DNA from: Aliterella atlantica CENA595
GTDB taxonomy: Bacteria; Cyanobacteriota; Cyanobacteriia; Cyanobacteriales; Chroococcidiopsidaceae
Length of the DNA stretch: 64,000 bases
NCBI RefSeq assembly: GCF_000952155.1
Contig: NZ_JYON01000004.1
Span: 1-64,000, forward strand
Direction of reading: 5' to 3'
A model generated the notes under the pieces. That model saw only the letters and a program-made list of their open reading frames with translations, ran no database searches and was not told the DNA's origin. Below, piece after piece: positions 1 through 9,100 of this stretch. A program made the position numbers and the translations under genes. Within the stretch, counting starts at the first letter, position 1, and every line of letters starts with the position of its first letter.

Positions 1-111
1 CAGACCGAAATTAACGCTTCTGGAGAGATGACCCTCTACTTAAATCTGGAAACAGTGTTTGAGCAAAGTCGCTCGTTGAAGGAAGAATCCCCCGTCACAG
101 CGCAAGCTTGA
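1..111 (+). CDS. C-terminal end of an unidentified gene (partial)
   Basis: An open frame runs in from the left edge and stops with TGA at 109-111, giving 36 residues that end in KEESPVTAQA. I do not recognise the family. The stop overlaps the possible TTG start of the next frame (108) by four bases, which suggests either translational coupling or one gene split by a frameshift. The ending KEESPVT resembles the stretch that precedes ITKRGRPSHVV in Phd/YefM antitoxins, so both frames could be pieces of one decayed antitoxin. Confidence 0.4.
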   Translation, partial: QTEINASGEMTLYLNLETVFEQSRSLKEESPVTAQA

Positions 112-314
112 CGGTGGGAGTGTCAATAACCAAGCGATCGCATCCTAGTCATGTAGTTATGTCGGCTGAAGCTTACCAGCAGTTGATGACACTAGCGGAG
201 TTAGAAGATCGGCTTTTAGGGCAACAAGCACAATCAGCCTTAAACCAGTCGCAGATGGTAGGAGTAGAAGAGTTTACGCTAGCTATGCAGCGATTAGCAA
301 ATGGCGAAGCTTGA
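108..314 (+). CDS. Phd/YefM-type antitoxin, short or N-terminally decayed
   Basis: The 68-residue product contains ITKRSHPSHVVMSAEAYQQL, which matches the middle of Phd/YefM antitoxins (PVxITKRGRPxxVLMSxExYxxL). It is followed by an LEDRLLG stretch and a helical tail, as in that family. Normal members are about 80-90 residues, with an N-terminal DNA-binding part of about 25 residues (SxxEAKxxxxxLL) that is not visible here. The only start is a TTG inside the preceding frame. No ParE, RelE, YoeB or Doc toxin follows; the next DNA is a palindromic element. I read this as an orphan, probably decayed, antitoxin. Confidence 0.5.
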   Translation: MTVGVSITKRSHPSHVVMSAEAYQQLMTLAELEDRLLGQQAQSALNQSQMVGVEEFTLAMQRLANGEA

Positions 315-320
315 TAGGTT

Positions 321-493
321 AACTCACATCTTGCACCATCCCGCCAAAGAATAAATTCCTTGGCTCATAGCTTAAGTCGGATTTATCCGACTTTCCTGGG
401 ATTGAACTGTGTTTTAGTCCGTTTTAACGGACTTCTACTATCAGCCTTGAAATTGATTTCAAGGCTGATGAGGCAAGGTGCAAGATCTAAGTT
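321..493. mobile_element. MITE-like palindromic element with 17-bp terminal inverted repeats
   Basis: The ends 321-337 (aactcacatcttgcacc) and 477-493 (ggtgcaagatctaagtt) are inverted repeats with two mismatches. Between them lie three further hairpins: 374-393 (aagtcggat/atccgactt), 416-433 (agtccg/cggact) and 441-468 (an inverted repeat around tcagccttgaaat). The element is 173 bp and has no coding capacity. Terminal repeats around nested palindromes are typical of small non-autonomous elements in cyanobacteria. No clear target-site duplication is visible. It lies between the antitoxin remnant and the ABC permease, so it may also shape transcription there. Confidence 0.5.
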
Positions 494-548
494 AAAGTAC
501 GAACTAGATCGCTAATATCTAATAACTTGGAGAAAAAGCGATCGCATT

Positions 549-1286
549 ATGCTGACTGATATTTGGACTGTAATTTGGAAAGAATGGCGAGAATTACTAT
601 TTCAGCGCGGTAGTTTGCGGGGAATTTTGCTGAGTTTGATTCCTTCGGTGCTGATATTTGGCGTACTTTTACCTGCTCAAGTTGGGCGGGTTTGGGTAGA
701 ATCTCCAGCGTCGATAGTGTTGTGGGGTTGGCTAGCTATGCTCCCAGTTACGGCGATAATTGCCGATGCTTTTGCTGGAGAAAGAGAAAGGCATACTTTG
801 GAAACTTTACTTGCTAGCCCTTTGTCGGCACGAGCAATTTTGTTTGGTAAGGTAGGGGCAGCGGTAGGCTATGCCTGGGTATTGACGTTTATTATGCTGC
901 TGGTAGCTTTGATTACTGTAAATGTTGTTGATGGCGATGGTAGGCTGTTACTTTATCCGGCAAAGATTGCTATTGGCGGCGCGATTTTAGGACTATTAAC
1001 AGCAACTTTATCGGCGAGTATTGGCGTACTTGTCTCTTTAAGAGCCGCAACAGTTAAACAAGCGGCGCAGCAACTTGTTTTTGCTTCTATTGCCTTAACT
1101 TGGTTGCCTTTATTTGTCTTGAGTTTGCTTCCTACTCAAGTCCAAGAAGATTTGGTAAAACTAGCCCAAAATGGCAATACTACAGCAATTTATCTTCTTG
1201 CTGCAATTATCCTAATTATTCTCAATTTTGGCTTATTGCTACTAGCAATGGCGAGATTTAAGCGATCGCGCCTTATTCTAGATTAA
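549..1286 (+). CDS. ABC-2 type transporter permease
   Basis: The 245-residue protein has about six hydrophobic segments. After the second comes the cytoplasmic loop GERERHTLETLLASPLS (about residues 78-94), the hallmark of ABC-2 permeases of the NatB/multidrug-export type. It would form the membrane channel of an exporter; the substrate cannot be told. No ATPase gene is adjacent on the right, and the left side is an antitoxin remnant and a palindromic element, so the partner ATPase lies elsewhere. The ATG at 549 directly begins the conserved cytoplasmic N-terminus (TVIWKEWRELL). The last codons overlap the end of the convergent kinase gene by four bases. Confidence 0.85.
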   Translation: MLTDIWTVIWKEWRELLFQRGSLRGILLSLIPSVLIFGVLLPAQVGRVWVESPASIVLWGWLAMLPVTAIIADAFAGERERHTLETLLASPLSARAILFGKVGAAVGYAWVLTFIMLLVALITVNVVDGDGRLLLYPAKIAIGGAILGLLTATLSASIGVLVSLRAATVKQAAQQLVFASIALTWLPLFVLSLLPTQVQEDLVKLAQNGNTTAIYLLAAIILIILNFGLLLLAMARFKRSRLILD

Positions 1287-2647
1287 TTATTATTTCCTAC
1301 TTCAACTCGGCGCGGAATCTCAATTGTAAAAGTTGAACCCTCGCCCAGCTTACTTTCTACATCAATCTTCCCTTGCATTAACCGCACTAAGCGATCGCAT
1401 ATAGCTAGCCCTAAACCAGTACCGCCATGCTGACGGGTAATTGTTTGATTTGCTTGGCGAAATTCATCAAAAATATGCTCGATATCAGCTTCAGCAATGC
1501 CAATTCCTGTATCTTTGACAGCAATTGCTAGGCGATCTGACCATAATTCCTCTACTGTAACTGCTACTTTGCCCTCGCCTGTAAACTTGATTGCATTGGA
1601 AATCAAATTGATTAATACTTGGCGCAAGCGATCGCTGTCGTTGACAATATTAGGATTAGTTAAATTTAATTCCACCTCAAGAACTAAATTTTTCTGCTCG
1701 GCTAAAGAACGGCTTTCCTCAACAGTTTCCTTGACTAATTGGACTAAGTTAAACTCAGCTAACTTAAGTTCCATCCGACCAGCTTCAATTCTGGCAAAAT
1801 CCAAAATTTCGTCAATTAACTTTAATAAGTGCTTGCCATTACTAAAAATTCTTTCCACCATATTTGCTTGATTGCTAGCAAGATTAGGCGGGGCTTGGCG
1901 GAGCAGTATTTGCGAAAATCCAATTATCGCATTCATCGGACTGCGTAGTTCGTGAGACATGATTGCCAAAAAATGAGACTTTAGCTTGGCACTTTCTTGT
2001 AGTTGCAAATTCTGCACTTGAATTTTTTGCAACTTTTCTTCTGCTTGCTTGCGGGCGGTTATATCGCGGATCATGCACCGCAGATCGGTGACTTTACCTT
2101 GGCGATCGCGTACAGTGGCTATAGTTATCGCCGCCGCAAAGGGTTGAGACTGACGGGGACAGATGTTAATTTCCCATTCTGGCAATCGCTCTAACTCTTG
2201 GACGCGATTTAGCTGATAGCGTAAAGCGTGGCGATCTTTGAGCGCAATATAGTTAGCTAGCGGTTTACCAACTAGGGCAGATTTAGGCATATTGAGCAAG
2301 CTTGCTGCTGCTTGATTGTGTTCGCGGACGATCCCAGATGGATCGGTAACTAAATAACCATCAGGGGCAAATTCAAATAATTCTTGATAGCGCTGTCGTT
2401 CGGCTGCTATTTGGTCATGCGCGATCGCTAATTCCTCGTTTTGCGCTTTTATTTCTTCTTCAGCTACAAAAAGTTCTTCTAGAGCGCATTGCAACTCTTC
2501 TATTACTTCCAGCGTTTTTTCTGGTTTTTGGGCTGACTGTACCGCTTGTTGGTTTTCTAGCTTGGTGGAGATATTTTTAACAAGACCAAGCTTTTGCCCA
2601 AATATATCTATTTTTCGTTCAAATTGCTCGTTCCTTGCTTTGTCCAC
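1283..2647 (-). CDS. Cytosolic PAS-domain sensor histidine kinase
   Basis: No membrane segment is present. Numbered from the TTG at 2659, an N-terminal coiled coil (about 30-90) leads to one PAS domain (about 90-205). The HisKA box follows with phospho-acceptor His236 in MSHELRSPMNAIIG, then an HATPase domain with N box (NLISNAIKFT), DTGIGI and GGTGLGLAI. The signal sensed is unknown. There is no nearby ATG: TTG at 2659 has its GAAGG directly abutting, so I prefer GTG at 2647, which has that motif about 12 bases upstream. The protein is close in sequence to the kinase end of the 6148-9630 gene, which suggests duplication within this island. Confidence 0.85.
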   Translation of the reverse strand: MDKARNEQFERKIDIFGQKLGLVKNISTKLENQQAVQSAQKPEKTLEVIEELQCALEELFVAEEEIKAQNEELAIAHDQIAAERQRYQELFEFAPDGYLVTDPSGIVREHNQAAASLLNMPKSALVGKPLANYIALKDRHALRYQLNRVQELERLPEWEINICPRQSQPFAAAITIATVRDRQGKVTDLRCMIRDITARKQAEEKLQKIQVQNLQLQESAKLKSHFLAIMSHELRSPMNAIIGFSQILLRQAPPNLASNQANMVERIFSNGKHLLKLIDEILDFARIEAGRMELKLAEFNLVQLVKETVEESRSLAEQKNLVLEVELNLTNPNIVNDSDRLRQVLINLISNAIKFTGEGKVAVTVEELWSDRLAIAVKDTGIGIAEADIEHIFDEFRQANQTITRQHGGTGLGLAICDRLVRLMQGKIDVESKLGEGSTFTIEIPRRVEVGNNN

Positions 2648-2899
2648 TTTATATAACAACCTTCTAAATTAAAATATTTAGATACATTGATTAAAAATAG
2701 CGTCAGTCCCCAATACCAGCATCAAATGATACTTATTCGTATCTGCTTTTAGCAATGGAACCTAACTATAAAATTGAGAATTTTAAATTTTGACTTTTAT
2801 TTAAAGATACAAGTTTTTGAGATATTTAAATCTACTTTAGGAATTATAATTTCTAATTGAAAGCTCTAGCTTTAGGTTAGTAGTAGAATCTAAATAGGT

Positions 2900-4756
2900 T
2901 CAAGAGGCATTGCTATTTACTTCCATAAATAATATCGCTCCTCTGATTTCTTTGGTGGCACTATATAAAGGATTGCAAGATATGTTGCATTGAATTGTTC
3001 TGCCACGACGGTCGATAGCTACTACATTTACTACTATATTTTTTTCCTCTCCTGTCAAACAACTGCGGAGCGGCTGGCGCAACTGTTCTACAGGTAGACC
3101 AATATTTAAGTTCATTAAATGCTGACCTTGGACTTCTTCATGGCGCAAACCCCAGAGATTTTCTGCTTGGTGGTTCCAAATCTCAATTTGCAAATCTCGG
3201 TTGATAACTATGACACCACTATGCAAGCAGGACAAAACTGACTCTAGAAAAGCATTAGCTTGGTTGAGGTCGTCGCTACGCAGACGCAGTTCCTCGTTCA
3301 TAGTTTGCAACTCTTCGTTAGAAGATTGCAATTCCTCATTCATTGTTTCTAATTCTTCATTGGTAGATTGCAATTCTTCATTAGTCGTTTCTAGTTCTTC
3401 GTTAGAAGATTGCAGTTCTTCGTTAGTTGTTTCTAATTCTTCGTTAGTACATTGCAATTCTTCATAAGCCATTTCTAACTCTTGATTAGCTTTCTCTACG
3501 TCATCTTGCAACTTTTTGGAGGAAGTAATATTTGTAAAAACGACACTTACACCTAGGATTTTGCCGCTAAAGTTGACGAGAGGATTAATCTGTACGTCAA
3601 AATAAGCGATTTCGCCTGTACTATTTGTCCAAGCAACACCGCCAATAGTAGTAGAGCGGTGGCTAGCGTAAACTTGGTCAATGAGAGAGCGCAATTCTAC
3701 AGGACGATAAGACAATTCCAAATCTTGCAGCGGACGACCGATATCTTTAGTGCCTAAAGCAAACATTTGTCTGGCGGCTTCGTTAGCTAATGCCAATTGA
3801 CCTTTGATATTTATTACTAGCTGCACTACTGGACTCGCTTCAAAAGCTGCATCCCGCAGACGGCTATTACTAACTAAGTAGTTAGTTTGTTCATTTTTAT
3901 CGTTTTGAGTCATTGAGTATAAGTGTTCGCGTCGGGTGTTTTGTTGAGTTTTAATGAAAATTCTTCTTTTTAAATCTACCGTCGCAAATGAACTACTGCG
4001 ACAGAGTAACATTTCTGCCTTGCCCATACATAGAAAACCGCCAGTATTGAGGGCATAGTGCAGCCGAGCAATTATTTTTGCTTGAGTTTCGCTATTGAAG
4101 TACATCAAAGTATTGCGGCAAGTCAACAAGTCAAGGTGAGAAATAGGTGGATCTTGAATTAAGTCATGACGACCAAAGATGAGCGAACGGCGTAAGTTTG
4201 GGCGGAACCTGTAAAAGTTATCTATTTTATAGAAATACTTCTCTAATATTTCAGCAGGCAAGCCATCAAATTCTTTAGCATTGTAGGTAGCTAGGCGGGC
4301 TTGATTAAGTGCTGCCATATCTACATCAGTAGCATAAATCTTGACGCGATCGCAAAATTGTTCTACGCCCAAAACTTCAGCAAATACTATTGCCAGGGTA
4401 TAAGCTTCTTGTCCGCTAGCACATCCAGCACTCCAGATGCGGATAGGTTCTTGTGGCTGCTTTCGAGCAACAATGTGGGGAACTATCTGGTTTTGGATGT
4501 ATTCCCAAGTGCTACTATCGCGGAAAAATCCAGTAACGTTAATTAAAACTGTATCGAATAGCTCTACCAACTCCTGTGGTTCTAGTTTTAAGTAGTTGAG
4601 GTATTTGCCATAGTTTTCCATCCCCAAAAACTGCAAGCGCTTGTTTATGCGGCGCAGCAAAGTAGAGCGCTTGTAACCACTAAAGTCAAAACCGCGCTGA
4701 CTTTTAATATAGTCAATTAATTTTTCAAATTCTGGGTTTTGCTCTGTGTCACTCAT
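2900..4756 (-). CDS. CheR-type methyltransferase fused to PAS domains through a long coiled coil
   Basis: The N-terminus is a complete CheR domain: a helical part (LIDYIKSQRGFDFSGYKRST), the SAM-binding motif WSAGCASGQEAYTLA and the fold ending around FLCMGKAEML. A PAS domain follows, then about ten heptads of the form TNEELES/SNEELQT, which form a signalling helix, and a second PAS domain at the C-terminus. CheR transfers methyl groups from SAM to glutamates; the target here is not evident because the window has no chemoreceptor. The adjacent CheB-type esterase (4865-5983) and several kinases suggest a two-component branch rather than motility. ATG at 4756 starts the conserved domain; ATG at 4828 would add 24 unsupported residues. 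Confidence 0.85.
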   Translation of the reverse strand: MSDTEQNPEFEKLIDYIKSQRGFDFSGYKRSTLLRRINKRLQFLGMENYGKYLNYLKLEPQELVELFDTVLINVTGFFRDSSTWEYIQNQIVPHIVARKQPQEPIRIWSAGCASGQEAYTLAIVFAEVLGVEQFCDRVKIYATDVDMAALNQARLATYNAKEFDGLPAEILEKYFYKIDNFYRFRPNLRRSLIFGRHDLIQDPPISHLDLLTCRNTLMYFNSETQAKIIARLHYALNTGGFLCMGKAEMLLCRSSSFATVDLKRRIFIKTQQNTRREHLYSMTQNDKNEQTNYLVSNSRLRDAAFEASPVVQLVINIKGQLALANEAARQMFALGTKDIGRPLQDLELSYRPVELRSLIDQVYASHRSTTIGGVAWTNSTGEIAYFDVQINPLVNFSGKILGVSVVFTNITSSKKLQDDVEKANQELEMAYEELQCTNEELETTNEELQSSNEELETTNEELQSTNEELETMNEELQSSNEELQTMNEELRLRSDDLNQANAFLESVLSCLHSGVIVINRDLQIEIWNHQAENLWGLRHEEVQGQHLMNLNIGLPVEQLRQPLRSCLTGEEKNIVVNVVAIDRRGRTIQCNISCNPLYSATKEIRGAILFMEVNSNAS

Positions 4757-4864
4757 AGATCGAAGAAGGAGCAATGTTGCTGCTTGGGTAGAGGCGCTGC
4801 AGTATGCCTCAACTTCAATGTAGAGCATTTAAGTATATTTGCTCTACCTGCTATGCGCGATCGA

Positions 4865-5983
4865 CTAACCCTTTTTACCATTTATATCGTTATCAAGCGT
4901 TCGCCGATCGCTCCCCAGCGAACTTTCTAAATTTTGTCCTGTCAGTTCGCCGTTTCTTACTGACAAACTTTGGTTATTTTGGTTTAAAAGTAAATCGCGG
5001 ACGAGGGCTGCTCCATTGTATGCTTCTTGGGCTTGTTCGCTAAAACGTTTTGCCGACAAAGCTTGATTGCGGGCGATCGCTTGTTCGCTCATGCGTTGAG
5101 TTAGTGCAGCTTTTTCTTCTAGCGCCCGCAAAGCGCTCCACAGAGCTACTTCCAAAGCCTGAGATTGTTCGGCAAGCAAACTATTGATTGAGAAAGAATG
5201 ACCTGTACGACAGCGAAAACGAGTTATTTTGCCCTCACGGATTTCCCATAAAACGCCTCGACATTCTGGGCAAGCATAACCTGATGGGTTGCCAGGGCGA
5301 TCGTTATTTTCAATTGCTGCTATGTCCATATCCATGATGTCAGTTTCGATTTGCATTTGCTGCGATACTGGTGCTGCAAGTTCAGATACAGGCAAATAAG
5401 CAAGTTCGCTTAAGAAATCAACAATGCCAGCAATAGGCAAAATACGGTCAACATCAACGTTATCAATCGCACTTTGCGGCATTCCAGAGTACAGCGCTTC
5501 CTCTGGATCTTGAGCAATAGCCACGCCGCCTCGCTGCTTGATGGCAGCAAGTCCTGCTGTACCGTCATCAAGCAAGCCAGATAGGACTACACCCACAACT
5601 CTTTGTCCGTATGCGCGGGCGGCAGAACGAAACAAAGTATCAATTGCTGGGCGATGGCTGTTTTCCTTGGGTCCCATTGCAACATGAACAGAACCATCTT
5701 TGATTAATAGATGTCGATCTGGTGGCGCAACGTATATTTTTCCGCGTTCGAGCGCTTCTGTACCTTGAGGATGACTAGCCCAGAGGCGAGTAGTTGCAGT
5801 TTTATGTTTTTTGGCGATCGCCCGATTTAAAATACCAGGCAAGACACTTGTACTTTGAGCCGGAACGTGCAGCACAATACATATTGATGCGGGGATGTCT
5901 TGTGGTAGATCGCTCACGAGTTGGCAAAGAAGTTCTACCCCTCCGGCGGAAGCACCAACCACAATAATGTCATGTCTAGGCAT
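4865..5983 (-). CDS. CheB-type methylesterase without receiver domain
   Basis: Residues 1-190 form the CheB catalytic domain. The motifs are VGASAGG with the nucleophile Ser12, LHVP with the catalytic His, and SGLLDDGTAG with the acidic residue. Classical CheB has an N-terminal receiver, which is absent, so activity is not set by direct phosphorylation. The C-terminal part carries CPECRGVLWE and RCRTGHSF, which look like a small metal-binding knuckle, then a helical tail. The gene lies upstream of and in line with the CheR-PAS gene, so the two probably add and remove methyl groups on the same unknown protein. Confidence 0.88.
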   Translation of the reverse strand: MPRHDIIVVGASAGGVELLCQLVSDLPQDIPASICIVLHVPAQSTSVLPGILNRAIAKKHKTATTRLWASHPQGTEALERGKIYVAPPDRHLLIKDGSVHVAMGPKENSHRPAIDTLFRSAARAYGQRVVGVVLSGLLDDGTAGLAAIKQRGGVAIAQDPEEALYSGMPQSAIDNVDVDRILPIAGIVDFLSELAYLPVSELAAPVSQQMQIETDIMDMDIAAIENNDRPGNPSGYACPECRGVLWEIREGKITRFRCRTGHSFSINSLLAEQSQALEVALWSALRALEEKAALTQRMSEQAIARNQALSAKRFSEQAQEAYNGAALVRDLLLNQNNQSLSVRNGELTGQNLESSLGSDRRTLDNDINGKKG

Positions 5984-6147
5984 TTAATCAATTTCTCCCT
6001 GCTCAATATAAATTAGTAGACTTCTGGCAAAAGTAGGCAATGTTCTATAGATTGGCAATCCTATCCCCCTGTAGTCCCCCTTGTCTTTATACAAGAGGTC
6101 TAGAGATAATTTGTAGCGATCGCGCGGATGAACTAAGCTAACCAAAT

Positions 6148-9100
6148 TCAATTTTGGGTTGTAACTACTTGGCGGGGCAAACTAACTGTAAATGTAGAAC
6201 CTTGTTCCAACTGACTTTCAACAGCGATCGCTCCTTGCATCATATTGACAAGCGATCTAGTAATGGCAAGTCCTAATCCCGTACCGCCATGCTGTCTTGT
6301 GGTAGTTTGATCGACTTGACGAAATTCTTCAAAAATATGCTCTAGTTCAGATTCGGCAATGCCAACCCCTGTATCTTTAACGCTAATTATGACTCTATCT
6401 GGTGTTTGTCCGATTGTTACGTCTACTGTACCTGTATCTGTAAATTTAATTGCATTCGAGAGCAGGTTAACTAAGATTTGCCGCACTCTGGTACTGTCAT
6501 TTACTACCATTGGATCGGCTAGCTGAACTTGAAAACGCAATGGTAGCTGCTTTTGTTCGGCAAGGGGACGCAGTTCGGCGAGCGTTGCTGAAATTAACTT
6601 TACCAAGTCAAATTCTTCTAGTCTTAGTTTTAGGCGACCTGCTTCAATTTTAGACAAGTCGAGAATATCATTAATTAAAGCTAAAAGATTTTTACCATTA
6701 TTTAAAATCCGCTCTACCATATCAACTTGAGTCGGGTTGAGCGTTGCTGTCCGCTGTCTGAGCAATACTTGAGCAAAGCCAATGACAGCGTTCATGGGCG
6801 TACGCAGTTCGTGAGACATAGTAGCTAGAAACTGCGACTTGAGCCTTGCTGCTTCGATTAATTGCAAGTTTTGCCGCTCGATTTGCGATCGTGTGATTTC
6901 TAGTTCGCGGTTTTGGCTGGCAAGAATTTCATTTTGAATGCCTAGACGTTCTTCTCTTTCTTCTAAAGCATTAATTAGCCGAGCGTTATTAATGGCGATC
7001 GCTGCTTGTTCGCCTACCGCCTCTAATAAATTGCGATCTTCGACATCAAAAGCTTCAGGATCTTGCCAATTGCCAATTAGCAATACTCCCAATCGTCCAG
7101 CGGTAGCTGATTCAATTGCTACGGCGTAGATAGCTGCTGGGGCAGTTAGCGGGTTATTGGCATCAATTTGGGGTTGTTTTTGTTTGACTAATTGAGCTTT
7201 GCCCGTCAAAAATACTTGATGAATTAACCTTGCTTGGTAGGGCAAAAACTGTAAATTCTCTTGGTCGATGCCAGAAGTAGCTGTCAGTTCTAGACTTTTA
7301 CTGTTGCTTTGTACCATTGCGATCGCGGCAAATTCAGCTTCCGAAATGCCATCGCAAACCGAACCTACCATGACTTGCAGCAAGGAAGGCAGATTAGTCA
7401 AGCGCTGGTTTAGCAAATTAGTGATGCGCTGCAATACGCGCAATTGTTGCTGTTGTTCGCCCAAAATGATAATAGCGCGGCGGAGATTTTCGCCGATATC
7501 TGTTGCTTGCTGATACAGACGAGCATTATCTAAAGCTAGCCCAGCCCGACGGGCTAAATCTTCTGCCCATTTTAGGTCGTTAGAGTTGTAGCTTCTGCCC
7601 AATTCGTTAGTGACAAAGGTAATTGCACCTAAAGCCCGTCCGCGAGCTTTCAATGGTACGCACATCATCGACTTGAGTTTTAATTGCTGTAAAATTTGCC
7701 AAGATTCTTCAGAAGTGGCAAGGGATCTCAATGTAGAGTCGGTAATTTCTGAATATAATTCTGCTTGTCCGGTACGAATGACTTGAGGAGCGCCAATTTT
7801 AGCTTGAGGATCGAGAGGATAAGTTTGTTGCAATTGTTGCGCCCACTGCATTTGTAATGGGTTTGCATGAGCTACAGCTACCAAACGCAGCGCTCCTTCT
7901 TCGTCTACGACGTGAATGCTACACCAATCAGCTTGGCGCGAGACGATGGAAAACGCTAGGTTAGTTAAGGTAGTACGGTAGTCTAGGGAAGCCGCCAAGA
8001 TGGCGCTAGCTTCAGCTAAAAATCGCTCTTGTTCTTCAATCCGCTTGCGTTCGGTAATATCCCAAAAAACACCAACACTACCTCTAGATTTGCCTTGTTC
8101 GTCAAATAAAGGGGCGGCGTTGGCTAATAACTTCAGTTTTTGGGTCGTATCTACTAATAAGTCGATTTCACTATTTAAGACCTCAATTCCTTGAGCGGCA
8201 GCTTGCTGCATGGGCAATTCTACAGCATCTAGTTCTCTACCTTCTTTATATACTTCGTAGTCTGGGCGATCGCCAACTGGAGCGCTTTTAGAGGCATTAG
8301 CATTGCCAGATAAACCTAGCAATTTGGCTAGGGAAGGATTGACTTGAATGTGTTGGCATTGGGGATCTTGAGCGATCGCAATTCCAATCGGAATTACATC
8401 TAATAGCGTCTGCATCTCGCTCACGCGCCGTTCTAAGTCGCGGTTGAGTTCGCCGATTTGAGCGTCAGTACGTTTGCGATCGCGTAAGTCAATCGCAAAG
8501 CAGATCGCAAAGGTTTCAGTTCCTTCTACCAGCGCTCCACCGAGTAACAAAGGAATGCGACTACCATCAGAGCAAATACATTCTTTTTCATACGCGCCAA
8601 AGACTCCCTTTGATAGCAATTCTTCCGCCGCCCGACGATCGCTTTGGGCATATTCTGGTGGAGTTATTTCCTGCCAGTGCAATCTACCTAAATGAATATC
8701 TTCTCGGCTGTAGCCTGTCATTGCCAAAAAGGCATCATTAGCTTCAATCAGCTTGCCTTCAGCATCAGCAACGATAATGCCGATGATATTTGCCTCTGCT
8801 AACCGCCTAAACCGCGATTGGCTGGCTCTTAGAGCTTCTTCTAGCTGTTTTTGTTCGCTGATGTCGCTGATAATCCCTGACATCCGTACTGGGCAATTAT
8901 AGCGATCGCGCTGCGCTTTGCCACGCGCTACACAATAGCGGTATTCGCCATCTGTATGCCTAATGCGAAATTCTGCTTCGCATTTTTCCCCATATTGCAA
9001 GTGATTTTTGATTGCTAAACGAATTTTTGGTAAGTCATCGGGGTGCATCAGCGCCATTAAGTTGCTGGCAGTTAGTTGAAAGTTTTCTCTAGTTGCGCCG

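Noticed and set aside
3280-3490. CRISPR-like regular repeats
   Set aside because: The repeats are in frame and encode a NEEL heptad coiled coil; there are no unique spacers.
2900-5983. Classical chemotaxis operon
   Set aside because: CheA, CheW, CheY and methyl-accepting proteins are absent, and the CheB lacks a receiver.
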